From Terriglobia bacterium (GTDB lineage Bacteria > Acidobacteriota > Terriglobia > UBA7540): 5,323 nucleotides of DNA. The notes under the pieces were generated by a model. It did not search any database. It was not told where the DNA came from and worked only from the letters and a program-made list of their open reading frames with translations. The stretch spans positions 1 through 5,323 of the forward strand of contig JASHTO010000655.1 of the NCBI GenBank assembly GCA_030040515.1. Direction: 5' to 3'. Shown one piece after another: positions 1-5,277 of the stretch. Made by a program: the position numbers and the translations under genes. Each line of letters begins with the position of its first letter. The first letter of the stretch is position 1.

Positions 1-185
<185 letters not shown>

Positions 186-314
186 ATTCGGCTCGCGTAC
201 AGGAAGAGCCGCCCCGGTAAACTGGAACGCTACATTTGCCTGCACGCTAATCTTTTGAGTTTCCCCTGCCGGCCCTCCGGTTTGCACCTTCGAACCCTGC
301 AGGAGATCTCCGCC

Positions 315-336
315 CCGTTCTTCGCCAAAAGAACGG
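315..336 (-). other. Hairpin in the rrn leader between boxA and 16S
   Basis: CCGTTCTT (315-322) and AAGAACGG (329-336) form a perfect 8-bp stem with a 6-nt loop. No U-tract follows in the transcript, so it is not an intrinsic terminator. A structural role in leader folding or pre-16S processing is possible but inferred. Confidence 0.5.
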
Positions 337-390
337 AACGTCGCTCAGCGATCGATACTAAAACTTCGATTGACGTGGCTTGCTCAACTC

Positions 391-404
391 AGTTGTCAAA
401 GAGC
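391..404 (-). promoter_or_regulatory. boxA rRNA antitermination site
   Basis: Minus-strand GCTCTTTGACAACT closely matches the bacterial boxA consensus (TGCTCTTTAACAA), the RNA site bound by NusB-NusE that keeps polymerase from Rho termination in rRNA operons. It lies about 130 nt downstream of the predicted start and about 205 nt before the 16S, as expected for an rrn leader. Confidence 0.75.
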
Positions 405-429
405 TTTTTTGTTCCCACTCAAGGCGGGA

Positions 430-444
430 TCCCCATTTTGGGGA
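430..444 (-). promoter_or_regulatory. boxB-like hairpin in the rrn leader
   Basis: The segment is a perfect 6-bp inverted repeat (TCCCCA/TGGGGA) around a 3-nt loop. It lies 25 nt before boxA in the transcript. rrn antitermination regions carry a small hairpin (boxB) just ahead of boxA, so I read it as the boxB equivalent. In rrn operons boxB is less conserved and less essential than boxA. Confidence 0.5.
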
Positions 445-536
445 AGGTCATCTGAAGGCGCCGTCTTTCGGAATCCTGACTCGGCGTCCCGACTGGCCGT
501 ACTCTGGCGAGCATTTGTCTCTCAGAGCAATTGCTA

Positions 537-565
537 ATTCTAACGGAGCATTTTGAAACTGTCAA
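537..565 (-). promoter_or_regulatory. rRNA operon promoter (sigma-70 type)
   Basis: On the minus strand TTGACA (565-560) is followed by exactly 17 bp and then TAGAAT (542-537). This is a perfect -35 box with optimal spacing and a 5/6 -10 box. The start site is expected near 530. Position and orientation fit the 16S gene. The bases just after the -10 box are AT-rich and include the 10-bp palindrome AGCAATTGCT (526-535), rather than the GC-rich discriminator typical of stringently controlled E. coli rrn promoters. Confidence 0.85.
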
Positions 566-569
566 GGCC

Positions 570-590
570 CCTGCAAAACTTTTTTTCGAG
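570..590 (-). promoter_or_regulatory. UP-element-like A-tract upstream of the rRNA promoter
   Basis: On the minus strand an A7 run (586-580) followed by GTTTTG lies about 15-20 bp upstream of the -35 box, roughly -45 to -57. This is where the alpha-subunit C-terminal domain contacts UP elements of strong rrn promoters. The position and A/T runs are seen directly; the role is inferred. Confidence 0.5.
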
Positions 591-599
591 CAGTTCTAT

Positions 600-1040
600 T
601 ATCTTTTATCTTTTCGCTGTGCCTCCGTGGTAATTCCTTTACTAACAGCCTTACTACAGAAGCACTTAGAAAAAAGAACTCAAAATCACCGCCCCGCTCA
701 GTGGAAGGCCTGAAACCGGAACGAATATCCGAATCCGAAGAAGCGATACGCACCGCCGGTCATCGAGCCGGCCCCGAAAAGAAAATCGGGGTGCTGATGC
801 TTTGAAATCGTGAGCGCGGTTACGAAATGCGCTAACGGGCTTAATTTTCAAAAACATCGCAGGTTTGTCACAGTAAACGCTTTATTTTAAATGACATCGC
901 AGGTTCGACCAGAGCTCAAAAAAATCGCCCTTTGTTTTCATCAACATCGCAGGTTCAACCTTCATTTTTTGATTTCTTTTTTCTTGGTTCTTCGGCTTAG
1001 AGTATTTCCATAAATAATGTAGCTTACCAAATACAAAAGC
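600..1040. other. AT-rich non-coding region upstream of the rRNA promoter
   Basis: No convincing gene is seen. Short open frames here have no recognisable motif or ribosome binding site. The stretch is visibly richer in A/T runs than the genes to its right. It contains the three direct repeats annotated separately, and a 6-bp inverted repeat (CCCCGA 772-777 / TCGGGG 786-791) with an 8-nt loop and no T-tract. It lies between the leftward rRNA promoter and the rightward transposase remnant. Confidence 0.6.
845..956. repeat. Three direct 22-bp repeats spaced 40 and 50 bp
   Basis: The repeats are at 845-866, 885-906 and 935-956. All share TTTT, then C or A, then A, three variable bases, and the invariant core ACATCGCAGGTT followed by a pyrimidine. 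Similarity continues a few bases as (T/C)(G/A)(T/A)C. Start-to-start distances are exactly 40 and 50 bp, close to whole turns of B-DNA, so the copies would face roughly the same side of the helix. The DNA between copies is not conserved. Candidate roles are an operator array for a DNA-binding protein, or multiple terminal repeats left by an insertion element. IS21-family ends carry such arrays, but I see no transposase of that family here. Confidence 0.7.
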
Positions 1041-1042
1041 TT

Positions 1043-1270
1043 ATGGCAAGTTGGGGGCATGTGAGCCATACCCCTTCCCCTCCGCAAGCGCATTTTGGAA
1101 CTCTACGAGCAGGGCAAGAGCACGCAGGAGCGCACGCGGTTTGCGGGCTTCTGTGTGGCGGCGGTGCGGCGCGTGCGCCAGCAGTTTCGCGCACGCGGCA
1201 CGCTGCAGCCCCAGAGACGCATTTTTGTGGGCGCAAGACCCTCCTCTCACCCGAGCGGAAACAACGTCTG
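1043..1270 (+). pseudogene. IS630-like transposase, N-terminal remnant (frameshifted)
   Basis: Two adjacent frames together read as the N-terminal helix-turn-helix part of an IS630-type transposase. In the frame of 1083-1213 the sequence is RKRILELYEQGKSTQE, then CVAAVRRVRQQFRARGTLQPQ. It then continues one frame over as THFCGRKTLLSPERKQRL up to about 1270. The frame change lies near 1210-1218. A second shift probably lies before 1075, since the ATG at 1043 and GTG at 1061 do not read into the RKRIL frame without a stop or shift. The DDE catalytic part is absent: homology stops at about 1270, where a fragment of an unrelated gene begins. No inverted-repeat partner can be found because the other end is gone. 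The family call is by motif recognition only. Confidence 0.65.
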
Positions 1271-1668
1271 GGCGCCTCCGCGGCCTTTTGTTCGGCGATC
1301 CGAAACGCTTCATGAATGACCTAGTCATGCAACTGGAACTGACGGCTGCGTATGAAGATTTTCTGCAAGCCTCGAGCAAGGGCGTTAACGTTAAGCCCGC
1401 CCTGGCTGGGTTTGTATCGGCCGCCGCGGCCTGGCAAAGGCAAACCGGCTACCAGGGCCGATGGGTGTGGCCGGGCCTGTTCGAAGCCTTGGAGAAACTC
1501 AATTCCCCGGAGATTAACAGCGTGCTCAGCCTGCGCCTGGAACACATGCCGGGGGGCAGCTTGCAACTGACGGACCACGGCGACCTGACAACCTACCTCC
1601 GTGACAATGAGGAGTTCACGACTAAGTTACTTTCGGCCTTGCAAAAAACCGCAGCCAGGATGCCGTAG
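1270..1668 (+). pseudogene. C-terminal fragment of a paralogue of the 1845-3449 gene
   Basis: The 132 residues from GRLRGLLFGDPKRF to the TAG stop align along their whole length with the last ~133 residues of the intact protein encoded at 1845-3449, beginning at its residue 402 (GRLGGLLFGSPQRF). Shared landmarks are LLFG.P.RF, AAY..F, AF..A.AWQ...GYQ..W.WP, and KLNSP.I. Similarity is clear but well diverged, so this is an old tandem paralogue rather than a fresh duplication. The first ~400 residues are missing and the IS630-like remnant abuts the break, so the open frame starting at 1051 is chimeric. It has no signal peptide or credible start of its own. A 7-bp inverted repeat (CCGCAGC 1649-1655 / GCTGCGG 1675-1681) spans the stop codon, but no T-tract follows. 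Confidence 0.85.
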
Positions 1669-1844
1669 CTGTTTGCTGCGGCGATCGACGACCAGGCTTG
1701 TCCAAATTAGCTTTTTGGAAGAGCACCAATTGGAACGATCACGGACCTCCCCGTTCGCAAATGGTAACGCGCATCGGTGAAAACTCCGAGTCCTGCGCCA
1801 GTCCGTCCGATGGTCCCGCGCGGGGTTGAACACGAGAGGTGTAT
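1669..1844 (+). other. Spacer carrying the start region of the exported-protein gene
   Basis: About 175 bp between the paralogue fragment and the intact gene. I see no clear -35/-10 pair. A purine-rich GAGAGG (1834-1839) lies 5 nt before the ATG at 1845 and is the likely ribosome binding site; it also decides against the in-frame GTG at 1839, which overlaps it. Confidence 0.5.
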
Positions 1845-3449
1845 ATGAAGCGACGAAGGTTTGTGCAGCTCATGGCCGCGGCGGCCGGTTACGCGGTTCA
1901 GCCGGCGAGCAGCGCGCCGCGGCTCGTCACGGACCATGAACCCGGGGCTCCCGGTCCGATCCTGGGAATGTACATTCACGAAGGTTGGCCCTACAAACAC
2001 CCCTACGCCGCCCGCACCTGGACAGTTGAAGACTGGCGAGGCTATGCGGACGGCCTCCGTAAGCTCGGATACAACATGCTGGCTATTTGGCCGGTATTGG
2101 AGACGATACCGCAGCCGCCCACCCCCAGTGATCGTGCCCATCTCGAGACGACCGCAAAGGTTATCGAACTGTTGCATCGCCAGTTTGGCATGCGTGTATT
2201 CCTGATTCTCTGCCCCAACACCGTGGTGAACAATTCCGTCGCTTCCCAGTACACCTTCGAGCAAAGGTACTTTTACGCCAGCCTGAATTACTTCAATCCC
2301 GGTGACCCCGTGGCCTTGCGCAAGGCGATCGCGTGGCGGGAGGAGTTGCTTCGTCCCTTGGCCAATATGGATGCCTTGGTGATCATTGACTCCGACCCGG
2401 GCGGTTACCCAGGTTCCACGAACGACCAATTCGTGAATCTGCTCATGGAGCATCGGCGGATGCTCAACCGGCTGCGTCCCGGGATTGAGTTGTGCTACTG
2501 GATGCACGTGGGCTGGGAAGCCTACTGCCGCTACTACGCCACCGGAAAGTTCGCTTGGGGAACCCCCGCCGAAGCCCAGGACGTGCTCACCAAACTGAAG
2601 AAGGCGGACCCGAGCCCGTGGAGAATCACGATTCACACCATGGACCCGCCGCCGAATGGAACCGATCTTCAGCTCGCCGAGAAAATGGGGCTCGCGCCCA
2701 CCTCCCTGGCGTTCAATTACGGGGCGATCGAGGGCGAGCCGTCGTTTCCGATGACCAACTTTGGAGGAGACACTGCCTTCAAGGCGGGTGGGGCCCGCGC
2801 TCCCGGCGGGGTGGTCGGCAATGCGCAAACCCATTGCGTGCAGTTGCCCAACACCTTCGCCTTTGCGCGCGGCGCCCAGGGGCAGCCGGTATCGCAGACC
2901 GACTACGTTCACTTTGCCGGCGAGCTGCTGAGCGGGCGGGGTGAATTGCTGGTTGACGCCTGGCAAGCGTTGGCCGCAAAGGATACGCAGCAGATGAGAG
3001 CGATGGCGGACAAACTTGGGACCCTACGCACTCAGGATCTGGTCCCCGGCCGCTTGGGCGGGCTCTTGTTTGGCAGTCCACAACGGTTCGTCTCCGACCT
3101 AATGCATGAGATGCGGATGCGAGCCGCCTACGTGGAATTCATTGCAGCCTCCCAGGACCATGTGGATAAGGAGAAGTTTCGTGCTTTCCTGGCCGCTACC
3201 ATCGCATGGCAAGGAATTCATGGTTATCAAACCGTATGGCTCTGGCCCGAAATGACAGACGTACTGAAGAAGCTGAACTCCCCCGCCATTGACAAGTTGC
3301 TGATGGAAGCCGACTACAGGACAGCTCAGTCGCAAGGCACCGGGGGGACGGCCTTCGAGCGCCACCAGAACTTCTTCAAGCAGTGGGATAACTATACGCC
3401 ACGCCTCATTGCGGCGATGGAAGAAGCGCTAAAGAAGCTAGGGGGATAG
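1845..3449 (+). CDS. Tat-exported, glycoside-hydrolase-like TIM-barrel protein of unknown substrate
   Basis: The protein is 534 residues from the ATG at 1845, chosen because GAGAGG lies 5 nt upstream and the product opens with a twin-arginine-like signal (KRRRFVQLMAAAAG, residues 2-15). Residues ~35-340 have the rhythm of a TIM barrel: GMYIHEGWPY near the start, alternating strand-like segments such as FLILCPN and ALVIIDSDPGGYPG (D182, D184), ELCYWMHVGWE (H221, E225), IEGEPSFPMTNFGGD (E296, E298), and GNAQTHCVQLPNTFAFARG (N326-N336). The many Trp, Tyr, Asp and Glu residues at strand ends are typical of carbohydrate-active barrels, but I cannot assign a CAZy family or catalytic pair. The last ~130 residues form a helical-looking domain (LLFGSPQRF, AWQGIHGYQTVWLWP) shared with the paralogue fragment upstream. 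A RhaT-like remnant and a mutarotase gene follow, which supports a sugar-related role. An exported enzyme acting on a plant or microbial glycan is an inference. The frame is intact. Confidence 0.75.
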   Translation: MKRRRFVQLMAAAAGYAVQPASSAPRLVTDHEPGAPGPILGMYIHEGWPYKHPYAARTWTVEDWRGYADGLRKLGYNMLAIWPVLETIPQPPTPSDRAHLETTAKVIELLHRQFGMRVFLILCPNTVVNNSVASQYTFEQRYFYASLNYFNPGDPVALRKAIAWREELLRPLANMDALVIIDSDPGGYPGSTNDQFVNLLMEHRRMLNRLRPGIELCYWMHVGWEAYCRYYATGKFAWGTPAEAQDVLTKLKKADPSPWRITIHTMDPPPNGTDLQLAEKMGLAPTSLAFNYGAIEGEPSFPMTNFGGDTAFKAGGARAPGGVVGNAQTHCVQLPNTFAFARGAQGQPVSQTDYVHFAGELLSGRGELLVDAWQALAAKDTQQMRAMADKLGTLRTQDLVPGRLGGLLFGSPQRFVSDLMHEMRMRAAYVEFIAASQDHVDKEKFRAFLAATIAWQGIHGYQTVWLWPEMTDVLKKLNSPAIDKLLMEADYRTAQSQGTGGTAFERHQNFFKQWDNYTPRLIAAMEEALKKLGG

Positions 3450-3457
3450 GCTTCGCG

Positions 3458-3680
3458 CTTCGGTGGGAGCACAGTTAACAGCCGACAGGAGAGGTAAACA
3501 GGATACTGCCCAGGGCGGCCTTGATTGCATGTATAATCTGCGGGTTGTTGAATCCTTTGATTAATATTGCCTTCGCATTCGGCAGCGCAATCCAACCGCA
3601 AGCGATCAAGTATGGCGCAGCGCCACTTCCGCCAGCAATGCCGTCTGGCTTCTGGTGGCCAACCGGTGCTGATTTGGGTC
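3458..3680 (+). pseudogene. RhaT-like sugar/H+ symporter fragment (decayed)
   Basis: Translation across frames gives a recognisable internal piece of an L-rhamnose/proton symporter-type permease. QLTADRRGKQDTAQGGL reads in one frame up to about 3523 and resembles the polar linker of RhaT. IACIICGLLNPLINIAFAFG, then SAIQPQAIKYGAAPLP, reads in the next frame (about 3524-3640) as the following membrane segment. PASNAVWLLVAN then reads in a third frame (about 3630-3667). Homologues I know have a G..SP..NFAFAFG..I..AA...G..PL.ASNAVW pattern here. There are thus at least two frameshifts; both ends of the gene are missing, and the piece begins within ~10-20 bp of the upstream stop codon. It cannot encode a transporter. 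The call is from remembered family pattern and is moderately sure. The alternative is chance hydrophobic coding potential in a spacer. Confidence 0.45.
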
Positions 3681-3700
3681 GAAGGGAATGGCAAGGCAGC

Positions 3701-3705
3701 AGGAG
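3701..3705 (+). promoter_or_regulatory. Ribosome binding site fixing the epimerase start
   Basis: AGGAG lies 9 nt before the ATG at 3715. It supports that start over the in-frame ATG at 3688, which has no properly spaced site and would add nine residues foreign to the family. Confidence 0.65.
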
Positions 3706-3714
3706 CGTGACGGC

Positions 3715-4800
3715 ATGGCCACTTTGTTCGGAAGGACCTGGACGCGCCAGGATTTAATGGAGCGAGCCGGTGATATCTCGCAATTGGGCGGCGTTCGCAC
3801 GTCCACACTGAACGACGGAAACGAGGCGGGGGTTCGCGCCGTAGAGGTCCGCACCGGGACGGGGTTCCGCTTCGTTGTCTTGCCCGACCGAGGCATGGAT
3901 ATTTCGGAGGCGGAATTTGCGGGGCGCTCGCTCTGCTGGCGCTCCGGCACCGGCGATCTGGCGCCGGCGTTCTTCGAGCCGCTCGGTAGGGGTTGGCTTC
4001 GGGGCTTTTCCGGGGGTTTGCTCACCACCTGCGGGTTGACGTATTTCGGACCCGCATGTACCGATCAGGGAGAAAGCTTGGGCCAGCACGGACGCATTAG
4101 CTATATCCCCGCGCGCAACGTCCTGGCTGACGGCGAGTGGCAGCAGGATGAGTACCTTATGTGGGTGCAAGGCAAGGTCTCGGAAACGACTTCCATGACT
4201 CCCAAGCTCACTATGGCCCGCAAGATCTCGACGCGGCTGGGCACCAACTGCCTGACCGTCGAAGACACCATCGAGAACGAAGGTCACACCTCCTCTCCCT
4301 TCATGATGCTTTACCACCTTAACTTCGGGTTCCCGCTGCTGAGTGAGGAAACGGTCTTGCTCTCCCCGACGAAAAGCGTGGTGACGGTTGACCGGCAGAA
4401 AGTTGAGGACGCTGACCTCTATCGCCGTTTCCAAAATCCCACGGCTGGCTATCAAGATTTCGTTTTCCGGCACGAGGTTGCCCCCGACGCCAACGGCGAC
4501 GTGACGATCGCCTTAATCAACGGCGGTGCAAGTCCATTCGGCGCCTACGTCCGATACCCGTCGAGAGAGTTACCTCATCTGTGGCAGTGGAAGATGCTCG
4601 CGCAAGGAGTCTATACGGTCGCTCTGGAGCCGGCAAACTGCTGGATGGAAACGCGGGCAGAGGCCCGTAAGCGGGGTGATCTGAAATTCCTTGAGCCGGG
4701 AGAGATCGTGCGCCACCGCTTGGAGGTTGGCGTCTGCGCCTCGAAGCAGGAAATTGAAAAACTGCAGGGCATTCCCTCCTCCCTGAACTTCCAGCCATAG
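3715..4800 (+). CDS. Aldose 1-epimerase-like protein (DUF4432 family)
   Basis: The product is 361 residues from the ATG at 3715, close to the usual size of this family. It opens MATLFGRTWTRQDLMERAGD, a standard start for DUF4432 proteins of the galactose-mutarotase-like superfamily. Landmarks in order are VLPDRGMDI (R59, D62), GGLLTTCGL, GQHGRISYIPARN (H125, R127), MLYHLNFGFPLL (H201) and YTVALEPAN (E305). By analogy with galactose mutarotase, H201 would be the general acid and E305 the general base for interconverting sugar anomers; this assignment is inferred. No signal peptide is present, so it should act in the cytoplasm on a sugar after uptake. The true substrate of the family is poorly defined. 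The gene lies on the same strand as the exported barrel protein, about 265 bp downstream, with a broken RhaT-like permease piece between. No clear promoter is seen, so co-transcription from upstream is possible. Confidence 0.88.
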   Translation: MATLFGRTWTRQDLMERAGDISQLGGVRTSTLNDGNEAGVRAVEVRTGTGFRFVVLPDRGMDISEAEFAGRSLCWRSGTGDLAPAFFEPLGRGWLRGFSGGLLTTCGLTYFGPACTDQGESLGQHGRISYIPARNVLADGEWQQDEYLMWVQGKVSETTSMTPKLTMARKISTRLGTNCLTVEDTIENEGHTSSPFMMLYHLNFGFPLLSEETVLLSPTKSVVTVDRQKVEDADLYRRFQNPTAGYQDFVFRHEVAPDANGDVTIALINGGASPFGAYVRYPSRELPHLWQWKMLAQGVYTVALEPANCWMETRAEARKRGDLKFLEPGEIVRHRLEVGVCASKQEIEKLQGIPSSLNFQP

Positions 4801-4802
4801 CA

Positions 4803-4842
4803 CCGCCGCCACGCTTCCGGGCGGCGCGCTCGCATGGCGGTG
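4803..4842 (+). other. GC-rich stem-loop after the epimerase stop
   Basis: GCCGCC (4805-4810) pairs with GGCGGC (4820-4825) around a 9-nt loop. A competing 7-bp pairing joins CACCGCC (4801-4807) to GGCGGTG (4836-4842). It starts directly after the TAG codon, where a terminator would sit, but no T-run follows. It could be a weak terminator or mRNA 3'-end stabiliser. The right half may instead belong to the transposase remnant. Confidence 0.35.
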
Positions 4843-4968
4843 TAATGCCTGGCAATGCAGCCTCCACTTTGGTTTTGCTGCGTAGCAGGAAGCGGCGAAA
4901 ACCGCATGCCTCTTTGATCTGCCCGAACACCGGTTCCACGATCGTCTTGCGCAGCGCGGACCGCGCGC
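4818..4968 (-). pseudogene. IS1182-like transposase, C-terminal remnant
   Basis: On the minus strand ALRKTIVEPVFGQIKEACG followed by FRRFLLRS (about 4957-4875) matches the highly conserved tail of IS1182-type DDE transposases: a VEPVFGQIK block followed by RGFRRFLLRG. The last part, WRLHCQALHRHASAP, matches the family's EW.L.C..HN..KL..H ending but lies in another frame, so a frameshift is present near 4866. The N-terminal and catalytic-core regions are absent. In frame upstream the sequence switches near 4968 to something unrelated (see next entry), so this is an orphan tail joined to foreign DNA. It cannot transpose. Confidence 0.7.
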
Positions 4969-5176
4969 GAAACGTGCTCTCGGCTAAGTCCGCGTCAAAG
5001 CGCTTGGCCGCTTCCTCGCTACCCACGTAGCACCGGTGGCGTAGACCGAATTCGTCGCGCCAGTCGACACCCCAGCCTCTATTTGTCCGGTAGACCGACA
5101 CAAGCCGAAGTTGCAGTGTGTCGGGGAGGCGAAACGAGAAGGCGAGACGGCGCTGGGTGGGAACGAAGCTGAGCAC
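4969..5176 (-). pseudogene. Unidentified coding remnant, weakly integrase-like, fused to the transposase tail
   Basis: The frame that reads into the transposase tail is open upstream to a GTG at 5176, and without a stop to about the tRNA gene at 5278. The best segment is LRLVSVYRTNRGWGVDWRDE followed by FGLRHRCYVGSEEAAKRFDA (about 5107-4990). A pattern of VYR...G.WGVD.RDEFG.R.R..VGS.EAA resembles the arm-type DNA-binding N-terminus of some tyrosine recombinases. The resemblance is from memory and weak. The catalytic R-H-R-Y region is not present. Its position just downstream of a tRNA 3' end, on the same strand, fits an integrase of a tRNA-targeted element that was later cut by the insertion sequence. 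It might equally be a host gene fragment. Confidence 0.3.
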
Positions 5177-5178
5177 GA

Positions 5179-5198
5179 ACTGTCCACGGCTGGACAGT
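5179..5198. repeat. 8-bp inverted repeat next to tRNA-Leu
   Basis: ACTGTCCA (5179-5186) and TGGACAGT (5191-5198) are perfect inverted arms around CGGC. The arms overlap the upstream end of the GTG start at 5176, so it could be an operator, a hairpin in the message, or part of a recombination core. No T-tract follows on either strand. Confidence 0.45.
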
Positions 5199-5277
5199 CG
5201 AGGCGTAGATTTCGAGGGCTTTTTCAGAGCGTAGGCTGCTGAAGGGGAAGTGGCTTGCTCGAAAGTGTCCAGGAGTT

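Larger units (their letters stand above)
186..530 (-). other. rRNA operon leader (transcribed, non-coding)
   Basis: About 345 nt separate the predicted rRNA start site (~530) from the 16S 5' end (~185). No gene is supported here; the short open frames are incidental. In transcript order the leader holds a small hairpin (444-430), a boxA-like element (404-391) and an 8-bp hairpin (336-315). That order matches the boxB-boxA arrangement of known rrn leaders. The leader strand of the RNase III processing stem should lie between the second hairpin and the 16S, but its partner lies beyond the 16S, outside the window, so I cannot place it. Confidence 0.7.

Noticed and set aside
289..297. TTCGAACCC in the rrn leader as a second copy of the tRNA-Leu attachment core
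   Set aside because: Only about 9 bases match the T-arm on the same strand, with no extension on either side, so chance is likely.
255..455. Small open frame within the rRNA leader
   Set aside because: It runs antisense through the boxA and hairpin elements of the leader and has no ribosome binding site or recognisable protein motif.
772..791. Intrinsic terminator upstream of the rRNA promoter
   Set aside because: The 6-bp stem CCCCGA/TCGGGG has no T-tract after it on either strand.
845..956. CRISPR array
   Set aside because: There are only three copies, the repeats are imperfect at their edges, gaps between cores differ by 10 bp, and no cas gene is present.
1707..2966. Long minus-strand open frame (419 codons) opposite the exported-protein gene
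   Set aside because: It is antisense to a gene with a Tat signal, a good ribosome binding site and a paralogue nearby. Its translation shows no recognisable domain. Long antisense frames are common in GC-rich genes.
3532..3537. TATAAT as a -10 box for the epimerase gene
   Set aside because: No acceptable -35 hexamer lies 16-18 bp upstream, and the bases read through as coding sequence of the RhaT-like remnant.
3688..3714. Upstream in-frame ATG as the epimerase start
   Set aside because: The ATG at 3715 has AGGAG at a 9-nt spacing and gives the family's normal N-terminus.
3754..4473. Minus-strand open frame (239 codons) opposite the epimerase gene
   Set aside because: It lies wholly inside the clearly recognised DUF4432 gene and has no family motifs.
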